Shown here: in pieces, positions 8,506 to 16,777 of the stretch | Layout: every line of letters starts with the position of its first letter | Position numbering within the stretch: position 1 is the stretch's first letter | Notes under the pieces: generated by a model | Told to the model about the DNA's origin: nothing | Seen by the model: only the letters and a program-made list of their open reading frames with translations | The model's database searches: none | Translations under genes and position numbers: made by a program | Origin: a virus | Virus record (IMG/VR): IMGVR_UViG_3300019761_000117 | Coordinates: 1-28,965 of that record | Reading direction: 5' to 3' (one strand) | Length of the DNA stretch: 28,965 nt

Positions 8506-8925
8506 CTATTTTTCACCTTCACCTGGTAATAAATCATTTTCTTTATTGTCATTAGAATCTTGATTTTCATCTTTTGACTCACTTTTTTGTTTTTCTAAAT
8601 CTGCAGCTAAATCACCATAAGGTTTATAATAAATAACTGCATCACCTAAAGCATTTGTAATCTCATCTACTCTTGATTGAAGTTTTGCTCTTTCATCTTC
8701 AAGTTCTTCTTTATGAAGAATTGCAGAAGCTTTTTTTTCTTTTTCTTTTTCAGAAATTTCTTTTTCTTCTATTTTTTTAACTGCTGTTTTAAGAGCTGTT
8801 TTATTTAATGGTTCTGCAAAACCTGCATTAACTAAACGAATAGCTTCTGCATCTTCAAAAGATTCTGTATCTCCTTTGTGGTAATTTTTACCACCACAAA
8901 GAGACATTAAAAATTTAACTTTCAT
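8506..8925 (-). CDS. Unknown head-region protein with charged coiled coil
   Basis: A 139-residue protein. Residues 1-40 form a small folded part (MKVKFLMSLCGGKNYHKGDT, followed by EDAEAIRLVNAGFAEPL), a pattern that often occurs in small phage proteins next to the capsid gene. The rest is highly charged, with many Lys/Glu and a probable coiled coil at about 50-90, ending in an acidic tail. It could be a head decoration, fiber-base or assembly protein, but I recognise no defined family. The start has a weak GGGT ribosome site. Confidence 0.65.
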   Translation of the reverse strand: MKVKFLMSLCGGKNYHKGDTESFEDAEAIRLVNAGFAEPLNKTALKTAVKKIEEKEISEKEKEKKASAILHKEELEDERAKLQSRVDEITNALGDAVIYYKPYGDLAADLEKQKSESKDENQDSNDNKENDLLPGEGEK

Positions 8926-8935
8926 TTTTTACCCT

Positions 8936-10093
8936 TTACGGCATTTTTAAAGTTTTAATAGCTTCCGCTAATACAAGTTTTCCATCAACTCTCTTATCAA
9001 TTCTAAAACCAACATGACCAGATTTTGCATATAACTCATCTAATCTTTTTAAAGTCATTACTTTTCTATCTTTGATGTGATAATAAGAGAAATCACCATA
9101 AGCAATTGGTTTAGTTCCAGTTGCAACATCTGGCATATATTTGTTGATTTTAATTGGTTTACCATCAAAAGTATCTGGATTACCTTGGAATCCTTGTGTC
9201 CATAAATATTGATTATTGCCATCTTTCATTTTTCTAAGGGCATTTCTTGTGTTTTTATTCATCATAAGAACTGCATTATCTTCATAATCTTCATCTAACG
9301 ATGTCATTAAGTCTAAAACTTCATCTCCTGCAATAGCTGTAGCAATAGCTGCTTCTTTACCTACCTCTGCAGTAATTAAAAATCCAGTTGGTTTTTTAAC
9401 TCCATCACCACTTACAAATGCTGGTTCTTCTGCTTTAGTAGTAGATTTAGTAAATTTCATTGCAACATAACCTTCGATTGCAGGAACAGTATCTTGAAGT
9501 GATTCATCAGTTACTTTTACAATTCTTCCTGTTTTATATGCAGCAAGAGATACATTACCAATAGTTGGGTCTGACTCTGGATAATCACCTTCTTCATCTA
9601 TCCAACCATTTGCACCATCATCACCTTCAACTGGAATATTTTCTGTATGAGTGGAAGTTGTAACTGTTGCTAAGTCTCTTATATAAGATTTCTCAGAAGC
9701 TTTCATAATAATCGTATCTGCAAAAGTTTCAGGAACTAAATACCCACCTTTAGTATCTGTACTTACTGTTAATGCTCTTTGCTCTGTTGGTGTAAGAATT
9801 TCACCTCTTGCCATTTTCCAAAAGGCATTTCTTGAACTTTCATCTTGTCCATCAACTTCTACAGTTTCAACTACTTGAGATGCAGCAACAGAAGTTTCTG
9901 CATTCATATAAGTTTCTCTTTGTTCAGCTTTTTCCAATCTTTTAATTTGTGCTTCATCTCTTTCAAAATCTAATTCTAACTCGTCATATCTTGTTGCTTC
10001 ATCACTTGATAAACCTTTTGGATCTGCAGCTTTTAAAATAGCTTGTAGTCTTTCGTATCTTTCGGCATTTGCTTTTCTTAATTGTTCTAACAT
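8936..10093 (-). CDS. Major capsid protein, HK97 fold
   Basis: A 385-residue capsid protein. Residues about 1-75 are a charged helical delta/scaffold region (LRKANAERYERLQAILKAAD), which the prohead protease would remove. The body begins around residue 90 with the family motif TKGGYLVPETFADTII, then SYIRDLATV, and the C-terminal domain with NPDTFDGKPIKINKYMPDV and a FGDFSYY-like AYGDFSYYHIKDR. The ATG at 10093 is preceded by a good AAGGA site. The protease lies directly upstream, as in HK97. Confidence 0.93.
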   Translation of the reverse strand: MLEQLRKANAERYERLQAILKAADPKGLSSDEATRYDELELDFERDEAQIKRLEKAEQRETYMNAETSVAASQVVETVEVDGQDESSRNAFWKMARGEILTPTEQRALTVSTDTKGGYLVPETFADTIIMKASEKSYIRDLATVTTSTHTENIPVEGDDGANGWIDEEGDYPESDPTIGNVSLAAYKTGRIVKVTDESLQDTVPAIEGYVAMKFTKSTTKAEEPAFVSGDGVKKPTGFLITAEVGKEAAIATAIAGDEVLDLMTSLDEDYEDNAVLMMNKNTRNALRKMKDGNNQYLWTQGFQGNPDTFDGKPIKINKYMPDVATGTKPIAYGDFSYYHIKDRKVMTLKRLDELYAKSGHVGFRIDKRVDGKLVLAEAIKTLKMP

Positions 10094-10094
10094 C

Positions 10095-10727
10095 TTATTT
10101 CCTTTTTAGTTGTTTTAGTTTTCTTGAATAAAAATCGTGAGAATATCTTTTTTCATTCTCATTAACCTCTACAGATTCGCTTTTTGAAATTTTAACTGCT
10201 CCTGAATCTGCACCTTTCCAAACTGCTGATAATTCAACAATGTCATAATCCGTAACTAGCACATGATTTGGCTCATCTTTATTTTTTGTTTCAACAATTT
10301 CATTAATTCTATATCCAATGGATACATCAGAAAGAATTCCTTCATCATATTTTTGTTTTATTAGTTGAGAATATTCATCACTTCCATATCTAACATCAGA
10401 TAATAATTCTCCATTCTCTATTTCAGTGTTTTCTATTGCTCCAATAGCTGTGTCAACACGTGGATTATGATCAGTAAAAAATGTTTTTAACATATCAAAT
10501 TTTGCACCATCAAGAGAAAGTTCTTCAATAAATATTTCACCGTCCCACCAGTCATATCTTTCACATGAATTATCTTTTGAAATTAAAACAAATCTATGTT
10601 TATTTTCATCAGTTCCGACATCTGGAGATTCTCTGTTTTCTGATTGTGTTTCAATTTGAATAACGGCAGCATTTCTATAAAAAACACTTCCACAAATTGC
10701 ACTTCTAATATCAATAATCTTACTCAT
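10095..10727 (-). CDS. Prohead maturation protease, HK97 family (S78)
   Basis: A serine protease of 210 residues when begun at the third of three consecutive ATG codons. The probable catalytic residues are His87 in FFTDHNPRVDTAIG and Ser136 in ILSDVSIGYR, with an acidic partner, perhaps in the DIVELSAVWKGAD region. It trims the capsid N-terminus and possibly itself. Three starts exist (10733, 10730, 10727); the AAGGA site is too near the first and well spaced for the third. With that start, the gene overlaps the portal stop by 8 bases (ATGAGTAA). Confidence 0.88.
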   Translation of the reverse strand: MSKIIDIRSAICGSVFYRNAAVIQIETQSENRESPDVGTDENKHRFVLISKDNSCERYDWWDGEIFIEELSLDGAKFDMLKTFFTDHNPRVDTAIGAIENTEIENGELLSDVRYGSDEYSQLIKQKYDEGILSDVSIGYRINEIVETKNKDEPNHVLVTDYDIVELSAVWKGADSGAVKISKSESVEVNENEKRYSHDFYSRKLKQLKRK

Positions 10728-11922
10728 CATCATTTCCTTCAGTTATTGTCATATTTAATGGTTGTAGATATGCGTCACCTCCATCTTTTATTGGGTTCAT
10801 TTCTTCTTTTTCTCTTATTTCATTTGCATTTAGCCAACCGCCATTTCTTCCAATATTATAAGCTGCATATCTTGCCGCTATATCACCTCTTAAAAGACCA
10901 TCTACATTAAATTTTGCATAATATTTATCTTTTTCTTTTTCTGTTAATAATTGTTTATTTATAGCCTGTTCAATTCTTATAAAATAAATGTGATATGTAT
11001 ATTTGACTAATTCTTGTGATTGTTCTTGAATATTGTTAAATGAAGATTTTGACAAATCAGCAATCAAGTGTGGAGGAACTCTAAACACACCACAAATATC
11101 ACTTTTTTGAAACTGTCTAGTTTCTAGATATTGACTATCTCTATTTGAAACTGACATTGGTGCAATTTTCAAGCCACCTTCTAAAATTGCAGGAGAATGT
11201 TGATTTGAGCCGCCTTGTCTATTTGCCCAGTCAGTTTTCATTCTTGCGTATGCATCATCAGATAATGTAGTTGGATGTTCTAGTGCAAAATTTGGAGTAG
11301 CATCATTTTTAAAAAATCTTGAACCATGTTTTTCACTTGCTTTTGCGAGTCCTAAAGTTTCAGCTTGGTATGTAATTGGTGAAACTCCAACAAAACCATT
11401 TAAAGTTAATCCCATAACTTCAAAAATCTCTTCTTTTTTAAATTCTATTATTTTCCCATTTATAAAATATGTAAATATTATATGACCACTTTCAAGTCTA
11501 TATTTTCTTACATTATTTGCAAACAATGGTATAAGTTGAGTTATCTCACCTTTCCTATTTCTTATTATTTGTGCGTAAAAATTCCCATTTAAACATAAGT
11601 GAACTATACACATTTCCCAAAAAGTAACTGCGACATTATCAGGATTTGGGCTTAGATATAACAATCTATAAAGAGGATGTGCCTTTGCTTTTAATTTTTC
11701 TTTGCCATTTTGAACATAAAGGTGAAGAGGTAGTGAAGATATTCCCTCACATAAAACTCTAATACAAGAAAAGACTGTAGATATTTTCATAGCATTGTCT
11801 TTTGTAATATTTTCTCCTGATTCATTTTTCGATGAACTAAATAGTTTACCCATTCCCTCAACATCAGAAGTTTTAACAATATCATTTCTATTAGATAATA
11901 AATCACTAAAAAATCTTTTCAT
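10720..11922 (-). CDS. Portal protein, HK97 family
   Basis: A 400-residue protein with typical HK97-portal motifs: STVFSCIRVLCEGISSLPLHLY near the N-terminus, HPLYRLLYLSPNP, and WEMCIVHLCLNGNFYAQI, followed by SRFFKNDATPNFALEHP and the late FNNIQEQSQELVKYT segment. It forms the dodecameric channel for DNA entry and the docking site for terminase. The start ATG overlaps the stop of the small membrane-protein gene as ATGA. Confidence 0.93.
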   Translation of the reverse strand: MKRFFSDLLSNRNDIVKTSDVEGMGKLFSSSKNESGENITKDNAMKISTVFSCIRVLCEGISSLPLHLYVQNGKEKLKAKAHPLYRLLYLSPNPDNVAVTFWEMCIVHLCLNGNFYAQIIRNRKGEITQLIPLFANNVRKYRLESGHIIFTYFINGKIIEFKKEEIFEVMGLTLNGFVGVSPITYQAETLGLAKASEKHGSRFFKNDATPNFALEHPTTLSDDAYARMKTDWANRQGGSNQHSPAILEGGLKIAPMSVSNRDSQYLETRQFQKSDICGVFRVPPHLIADLSKSSFNNIQEQSQELVKYTYHIYFIRIEQAINKQLLTEKEKDKYYAKFNVDGLLRGDIAARYAAYNIGRNGGWLNANEIREKEEMNPIKDGGDAYLQPLNMTITEGNDDE

Positions 11923-12113
11923 TTTTGAACCTCTTTTTTGTTTCCTTCGGCAAGAAAGAAAAATAAAACTACCGTCAAAACTGAAACAATTAAAGCTGCA
12001 CCAAGAAGATAAGTGAAGGCTTCAGCATAAATAAAAAATGTTCCAATACTCAAAACTAATGAAAGGAGAACAAACAATAGTAATAATGCGATTGATAGTT
12101 TTATTTTTTCCAT
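11919..12113 (-). CDS. Small two-helix membrane protein
   Basis: A 64-residue protein with two hydrophobic helices, about residues 6-28 and 34-54, and a Lys/Glu-rich tail. No family recognised. It lies between terL and the portal and its stop overlaps the portal start (ATGA), so it is part of the late operon. Two starts are possible: ATG at 12113 (used here) and an in-frame GTG at 12137; neither has a good ribosome site and the GTG lies inside a hairpin. Small proteins with two helices can be holins, but the place in the head cluster and the lack of an endolysin nearby give no support, so function is left open. Confidence 0.6.
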   Translation of the reverse strand: MEKIKLSIALLLLFVLLSLVLSIGTFFIYAEAFTYLLGAALIVSVLTVVLFFFLAEGNKKEVQK

Positions 12114-12134
12114 GAGAGAATGATACAAAATTGC

Positions 12135-12152
12135 CACCGACCCAAGTCGGTG
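12135..12152. other. Hairpin between terL and the small membrane gene
   Basis: A perfect 7-bp stem, CACCGAC and GTCGGTG, with a 4-base loop, in the 50-base gap after terL. On the minus strand it is followed by a short AATTTTG stretch, which makes at best a weak terminator. It also covers the GTG alternative start at 12137. It could reduce transcription or translation of the downstream genes. Confidence 0.45.
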
Positions 12153-12189
12153 TTGGAAGGTTTTGGAAAAGAATTTGGAAATTTATAAA

Positions 12190-13845
12190 TTAAAGAGTTC
12201 TTAGCCCCCTAGTTTCATATACTGAAGTAGTATCTTCTTGAGTAATTTCAAAGTGACATAGTGCATTTATCCCTGCAGCAGGTCCATCTATTTTTCTGTT
12301 TTGTTCAGTTTTATCAGGTTTTATATTCCCTGCAGCATCTCTTGCAATAATCAAATTTGAGATTTGCCAATTAGTACAAGGATTATTATCATGAGTGATT
12401 TCTTCTTTTTTAATTAGATCTTTAAAAAATTTAGTTGGAGAAGTAAGAGAAAGAAAACCTTGCCTTACTGGTGTACAATTCTCAAAGCCGTTATCTTCTA
12501 TACGCTTAACTAAATGTTTAGCTTTATAGGGGTCAAATAGTATTCCTTCACAATTTTTCAAATCTTTTTTTATATCTTCATAAATATAATCATAATCAAT
12601 AGTACTTCCTGGTGTCGCAGTTACATGCCCTTCATTTACCCACGCTAAAAGCGGTACTTTTAAAGTTTTTTCTCTCTCTTTTACATTATCTTCAGGTATA
12701 TAATATTTGATTTCTAAATAATATTGTTTATCAATCTTCCATATTTTTGCAAGTGCTGAGAAATCATCTGTTACAGATAAATCGAAACCAAATACATGTT
12801 TTATATCATCACTATATATTAATTTTCCTGCACATTTTTTCCATTTTTCAAAAGGAATATATGCATCTGCAGCATTGGTCCACACATTTAAATTTTTTAC
12901 TAAAAAATTGTTTTTAAGTTCAGGTCTATCATTTGCTTTTTTTGCTTGTTTTTTCATATAATCAACAGAAACCGAAACACCATAGTTAGGATTAGCAGCC
13001 TTCCAAATCTCTTCACGATAATACCAATCATGATATTTATCACCTTCAGGCTGTTTTGGAGCTTCTGCAATAAAAGCAAAAAAGTTGTCATCTTCTAATG
13101 CACCTTCTAAAACTTTTTTTGCATGTTCATACATATTAAATGCAGGACTCATTAAATTAAATCCTCCTGTTGTTATTGAAAGCATCAAAGGTTGAGTTCT
13201 TGCACCTTGTCCTGATTCAACAACTTCATATAGTGAGTTATCTGGATGTGCATGATATTCATCTGCTACTCCAATACTTGGATTTGAACCATCTTCCGTA
13301 TCACTATCCCGTCCTAACGTTGAAAAAGTAGTATCTGTTTTATTTATATTAATTACACCATACGCAGTGTGACTATTTTCTTTGAGTTCTGGATGTGCGT
13401 TTATCATTTTATCTACGCCTATCCATGCTAATTTGGCTTGTTTATTTTTTGTTGCAAAAATAATCACTTCACCACCAATTTCAATTCTCAGTAAACTGTC
13501 GGCAATAGTAATAGCAGAAGCCAAAAGAGTTTTTCCATTTTTTCTAGGAATAAAAATAAATACAGTATTAAACCTTCTTACCCATTTATTATTTGAATTA
13601 AGTTCTTCCCAACCAAATGCAATTACGATAACTTTTTTTTGCCAAGGTTCAAGTTTTATATTTTGTTTAGCTAAATCACCTTTATAATGTTTTAGTTGTT
13701 CAATTATTTTCACATATGCAAGACCTAATTTTCTATTAAATCTTAAATTTGGTTTTTCTCCATTTTTAACAGCTAATAAATCTCGTTGATGTCTTTCAAA
13801 AGTTTTTTCATAATAAGGTTTTATTTCTTTATTATCAAATTCCAT
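12190..13845 (-). CDS. Terminase large subunit
   Basis: A 551-residue two-domain packaging motor. The ATPase part has a Walker A-type PRKNGKT (residues 100-106) and a Walker B with catalytic Glu in VADEYH (Asp195, Glu196), followed by the coupling-type stretch MLSITTGG (221-228). The nuclease part has the RNase H-like acidic residues Asp355 (GFDLS), Asp438 (LFDPY) and Asp520 (KIDGPAAGINAL). This is the Terminase_1 family that pairs with P27-type small subunits. The start overlaps the terS stop by 11 bases, with no strong site of its own, so translation is probably coupled. Confidence 0.95.
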   Translation of the reverse strand: MEFDNKEIKPYYEKTFERHQRDLLAVKNGEKPNLRFNRKLGLAYVKIIEQLKHYKGDLAKQNIKLEPWQKKVIVIAFGWEELNSNNKWVRRFNTVFIFIPRKNGKTLLASAITIADSLLRIEIGGEVIIFATKNKQAKLAWIGVDKMINAHPELKENSHTAYGVININKTDTTFSTLGRDSDTEDGSNPSIGVADEYHAHPDNSLYEVVESGQGARTQPLMLSITTGGFNLMSPAFNMYEHAKKVLEGALEDDNFFAFIAEAPKQPEGDKYHDWYYREEIWKAANPNYGVSVSVDYMKKQAKKANDRPELKNNFLVKNLNVWTNAADAYIPFEKWKKCAGKLIYSDDIKHVFGFDLSVTDDFSALAKIWKIDKQYYLEIKYYIPEDNVKEREKTLKVPLLAWVNEGHVTATPGSTIDYDYIYEDIKKDLKNCEGILFDPYKAKHLVKRIEDNGFENCTPVRQGFLSLTSPTKFFKDLIKKEEITHDNNPCTNWQISNLIIARDAAGNIKPDKTEQNRKIDGPAAGINALCHFEITQEDTTSVYETRGLRTL

Positions 13846-14389
13846 CTAAATCGTGGTCCTCTTTTGAAAGTTCTCCAAAAATATCAAAAATACTTGCTTG
13901 TTTTTGTCCTGGTCTTTTAAATTTTAATCCAAGTTTTTTTCTAGCTGAAATTGATAATCCTAATCTATCAGATACAGTCATTAAATTCTTTTGAACTGCT
14001 TGATAAGCATTGAAAGTTGGGTTTAAATATGTGGCTCCTGTTTTTGGACTCATGCAAGTGTAACCTTCTAAAGAAACTTGTTCGCCTAAATCTAAATACT
14101 CCTCATAAGATTTAGCACACATTACAATCAAAGGTTCATCTGTTGGTGAATAATGTTCACCTAGTTCTTTTATAATCTCATCCATTTTCCTAATAGCAGT
14201 TGGCCCTAGAATTCTCTTGTAAGGCGTCATTTGATTGGAATTTTTGGAAATTCTGTGCTCAGTATCCCATTTATCTTTTTTGACAATTTTTCCAATTTGT
14301 GTGTGATTAGTACCGTATTGCTCGGCTATTTTACGATATGAAAGTTTTGTATTTTCTACTAGATCCTTTATTTCTTCATAGTGTTCCAT
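13835..14389 (-). CDS. Terminase small subunit, P27 family
   Basis: A 184-residue protein. Residues about 10-35 form a helix-turn-helix (LSYRKIAEQYGTNHTQIGKI), expected to bind the packaging site. The middle and end carry the P27-type pattern: YEEYLDLGEQV, then NPTFNAYQAVQKNLMTVSDRLGLS and ARKKLGLKF. It recognises phage DNA and recruits the large subunit. The ATG at 14389 is preceded by GAGGGG about 9 bases away, which belongs to the GC-rich spacer discussed as cos. It is the first gene of the late packaging cluster. Confidence 0.85.
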   Translation of the reverse strand: MEHYEEIKDLVENTKLSYRKIAEQYGTNHTQIGKIVKKDKWDTEHRISKNSNQMTPYKRILGPTAIRKMDEIIKELGEHYSPTDEPLIVMCAKSYEEYLDLGEQVSLEGYTCMSPKTGATYLNPTFNAYQAVQKNLMTVSDRLGLSISARKKLGLKFKRPGQKQASIFDIFGELSKEDHDLDGI

Positions 14390-14511
14390 TATAGGGTACC
14401 CCTCGAAAACAGATTGTGTGAAAATTTGTGAGGGGGTCGGTCTTTAAGGCATTCTACTTTGTAGGATTTTGACCGCCCCTCCCCTATGATTTTATTTAAG
14501 ATACTACACAT
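14390..14511. other. GC-rich intergenic region, candidate cos/packaging site
   Basis: In a genome of very high A+T content this 122-base gap holds three GC-rich blocks: ATAGGGTACCCCTC (14391-14404), GAGGGGGTCGGTC (14430-14442) and GACCGCCCCTCCCCTAT (14471-14487). They are mutually inverted: CCCCTC with GAGGGG, AGGGGGTCGGTC with GACCGCCCCT (one extra base), and ATAGGG with CCCCTAT. The gap lies between an HNH gene and terS, the usual place of cos in HK97-type phages with HNH-dependent packaging. The cut position cannot be read from the sequence. Confidence 0.55.
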
Positions 14512-14733
14512 TTAATTTTTTTCTAATTCTAAACATTGGTTTATAATTGTCTTTTCTTTGTGTTTAGATGTAATTTCCCAATGATTAGACCAAATTACAA
14601 TTATCCCATCTTTTGTTGTTTTTTGTATCTCATAAACAATGGCTTCTTTTCTTATGGATACTGAGATAATTATTCCTTTAAAAAAATTGTTAACTTCTAC
14701 TTTTGTTCCAATCGGAATTATTTTAATTTGCAT
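14512..14733 (-). CDS. Small unknown protein, probable beta-barrel
   Basis: About 73 residues from MQIKIIPIGTKVEV; a start 21 bases further upstream (14754) is also open. The alternating pattern GTKVEVNNFFKGIIISVSI, then VYEIQKTTKDG and a late WSNHWEI, resembles a small SH3-like beta barrel, but I recognise no family. It overlaps the end of the HNH gene, so it is probably coupled to it. It is the last gene before the candidate cos region. Function unknown. Confidence 0.6.
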   Translation of the reverse strand: MQIKIIPIGTKVEVNNFFKGIIISVSIRKEAIVYEIQKTTKDGIIVIWSNHWEITSKHKEKTIINQCLELEKN

Positions 14734-15058
14734 TTCTTTTTCTTTTTTCTTCATGAGTTTTAATACTATGACATGCTTTACATAAAGTTTCTAAGTTATT
14801 TAAAGCATATGCATCGCCACCATCTTTAAGTTCTTCTATATGATCTACAACTAAGTTTTCTTTACTATCACATTGAACACATCTTGCAGCATCACGAACT
14901 AAAACTTCTGCTCTTACTGCTTTCCATTTTGCACTATTATAAATTTTCTTTGAATTTTTATCTCTTGTCTTAGTATCATATTCTTTGTTACACTTTGGAC
15001 ATCTTGTATTTTTTGTAGGTTTTAGATAATAACCATGAATACTACATAAGCTTCTCAT
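14723..15058 (-). CDS. HNH endonuclease, packaging-associated
   Basis: A 111-residue HNH protein. The core has CVQC (60-63), the VDHI motif (Asp72, His73), an Asn at 87-88 in ALNNLETLC and CKACH (93-97): two Cys pairs for structural zinc and the DH/N/H active site. An extra N-terminal pair CPKC (20-23), with Cys5 and His8, could bind another zinc. HNH proteins beside terS are known to work with terminase in cutting concatemers of cos phages; this gene is separated from terS by only one small gene and the GC-rich region. It starts inside the preceding stop (ATGA). Confidence 0.88.
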   Translation of the reverse strand: MRSLCSIHGYYLKPTKNTRCPKCNKEYDTKTRDKNSKKIYNSAKWKAVRAEVLVRDAARCVQCDSKENLVVDHIEELKDGGDAYALNNLETLCKACHSIKTHEEKRKRNAN

Positions 15059-15435
15059 TTGTAAAATCCTAATAAAGTATTTTTTGTAAGTGAGATAGTT
15101 TTATCGTATGAGTCTGATTCTTCAGGTGTGATTTTGCAACAAATATATTCATCAGATAAAAGCTTTATAATTTCATAATCTAATTTTACATAGATAAAAT
15201 TTTGTTGTTTTAATATCTTTGCTTTAATATCTATTTTATTTCTATAAGCATTTGAAAAATACTTAGAACTAAGTCCTAACTTTTGTTCAACCATAAAAGC
15301 TAATTCATACTCTTTTGAATCAATCTTGCTTGGTATGTTATTTAAAATATCAAGAACAATTTTCTTGCTAACATTTGGATATTTAGCTGAGATAGTATCT
15401 GCATATTCTGATAAATTTGTAGAGAAAGTATTCAT
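15055..15435 (-). CDS. Unknown early protein (126 aa)
   Basis: A 126-residue soluble protein with no recognised motif. It starts MNTFSTNLSEYADTISAKYP and has mixed helices with a basic middle (KIDIKAKILKQQ). It overlaps both neighbours by 4 bases (ATGA), between the DnaC-like loader and the HNH gene, so it is co-translated with replication functions. It could be an accessory replication or recombination-related protein; that is only inference from position. Confidence 0.7.
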   Translation of the reverse strand: MNTFSTNLSEYADTISAKYPNVSKKIVLDILNNIPSKIDSKEYELAFMVEQKLGLSSKYFSNAYRNKIDIKAKILKQQNFIYVKLDYEIIKLLSDEYICCKITPEESDSYDKTISLTKNTLLGFYK

Positions 15436-16076
15436 ATTTTTTCACCTCTTAAACTTTTTCCATTTAGAAGAACTCGAATAACTTTATTTTCTCGAAGTCT
15501 ATCCGTAACCCTATCGCCAACAAATGTTTTAAATTCTTCCAATTCCATATTGGTAATATAAATCGTGGGTAGCATTTCATTGTATCTATAGCTAATCAAT
15601 TCTTCTAGCTGTATTTTTTGCCAATCAATTAAATCTCTTTTGCCTAACTCATCAATAACGAGAATAGAAACCTTTTTAAATCCTTCAAATTCTGAGTATC
15701 TTTTTTGAGAGTGTAAATCCAGAAGGTGATGCTCTGTTGCGTATCGGCAATAAACATTAGCTTTGATAAGTTTATGTAAGAATCCAATAGTAAGATGTGT
15801 TTTACCTGTTCCTACTGAACCATAAATTAAAATATCTTTGATATCTTTAAAATTTTTACCCTGAAAATTTATATTAAAAATTGAAACTAACTTTTCCTGA
15901 ATTGGATTAATAGCCTTAAAATCTGCATGTGCATATCTTGAGGGAATATTTGCCCATTGATAAATATGAGATACGTTACTATCCAATAATTCAATTTGAA
16001 CATCACTATTATTTTTAATATTTTCAGTTCCAACTATATCTCCAATATTGAGATTATTTACCATTTTCATTGTCAT
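15432..16076 (-). CDS. DnaC/IstB-like AAA+ ATPase, helicase loader
   Basis: A 214-residue ATPase. Walker A is GSVGTGKTH (residues 86-94), Walker B is ILVIDELG (138-145), and sensor-like TIYITN (171-176) and an arginine-rich GDRVTDRLREN (187-197) follow, in the order of DnaC/DnaI loaders. It would deliver the host replicative helicase to the phage origin. It follows the initiator-like gene directly (TAATG overlap), as P follows O in lambda or DnaC follows the initiator in many phages. Confidence 0.85.
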   Translation of the reverse strand: MTMKMVNNLNIGDIVGTENIKNNSDVQIELLDSNVSHIYQWANIPSRYAHADFKAINPIQEKLVSIFNINFQGKNFKDIKDILIYGSVGTGKTHLTIGFLHKLIKANVYCRYATEHHLLDLHSQKRYSEFEGFKKVSILVIDELGKRDLIDWQKIQLEELISYRYNEMLPTIYITNMELEEFKTFVGDRVTDRLRENKVIRVLLNGKSLRGEKI

Positions 16077-16777
16077 TAGAATTCCTCACTTTCTTTGTAT
16101 TCTTTGTTACTTAAATCAAAAGTATTTTTATTTGCAGGTGTATTGTTGAAGTTTTTTTTATTCCATTGCTTGTATGCACTTAAAAAATTTTTATATTTAT
16201 ATCCTTTTGCAATCAAAGAATTTACAAAATCTTCATGAGTTATTTTTAGATTTAATTTACTTATTTCTAGTTCTAATTTAGTTTTATATTCTGATGATAA
16301 TTTTTCATATGTAATTAAATTTTTTAGGGAAAAAGTAAATTCTTTTTTTTGTATATTTTTTTTATTACTTTGATTAATATTAGTAGTATGATATGTCGGA
16401 TTTAAATCCGAGTTATTTTCGGATTTATTTCCGACATAGTAACTCGGATTTATTTCCGACATAGTATTTGAGTAATATTCTTGACCTTTTTTTGTTACTT
16501 TTATACAGTCTTTTTTACCACTTTTTCTATATAAAATAAGACCTAATTCATCAAGCGATTTTAAGTGTCTATAGACTGTATCTGATTTCAAATTTAGTAT
16601 TTGAAGTTCATCACAAATATATTGTCGTGCAACCCAATAATATACTTCATTTTCAATAATTATTGTTTTTGCCCACAAGGAGCAAATTGATAATAAATCG
16701 AAGATATGTGCCTGATTTATATTTCTAATATTTAATTTAATTGCTTGATCCTGATTTACATATAAACTATATTTCAT
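16076..16777 (-). CDS. Replication initiator-like winged-helix protein
   Basis: A 233-residue protein. Residues about 1-100 form a winged helix (a DELQILNLKSDTVYRHLKSL recognition region followed by a wing with LILYRKSGKKDCIKV). Residues 110-145 are a low-complexity Asn/Ser linker whose DNA contains iteron-like repeats. The C-terminal part (about 150-210) is a small helical domain with ALKY/FLSAYKQWNKK-like character, as in phage initiators that contact the loader. The arrangement (initiator with internal repeats, then a DnaC-like loader) parallels lambda O and P. Initiator function is inferred from domain layout and neighbours. Confidence 0.7.
   Translation of the reverse strand: MKYSLYVNQDQAIKLNIRNINQAHIFDLLSICSLWAKTIIIENEVYYWVARQYICDELQILNLKSDTVYRHLKSLDELGLILYRKSGKKDCIKVTKKGQEYYSNTMSEINPSYYVGNKSENNSDLNPTYHTTNINQSNKKNIQKKEFTFSLKNLITYEKLSSEYKTKLELEISKLNLKITHEDFVNSLIAKGYKYKNFLSAYKQWNKKNFNNTPANKNTFDLSNKEYKESEEF
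16392..16466. repeat. Iteron-like repeat cluster inside the initiator gene, candidate origin
   Basis: Two direct copies of a 23-base unit beginning TCGGATTTATTTCCGACATA lie at 16419-16441 and 16444-16466 (period 25). An inverted, slightly changed copy lies at 16392-16411 and contains the perfect palindrome TCGGATTTAAATCCGA (16396-16411). Period 25 puts the copies in different codon frames, so the repeat is not kept for its protein sequence. A T-rich tract (16331-16390) adjoins the cluster and could be the unwinding element. In lambda the origin also lies inside the initiator gene. Confidence 0.65.

Noticed and set aside
10095-10733. Protease start at the first of three ATG codons
   Set aside because: AAGGA is only 1-2 bases from the first ATG and well spaced for the third.
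11919-12137. Holin
   Set aside because: Two helices alone are not enough, and no endolysin lies nearby.
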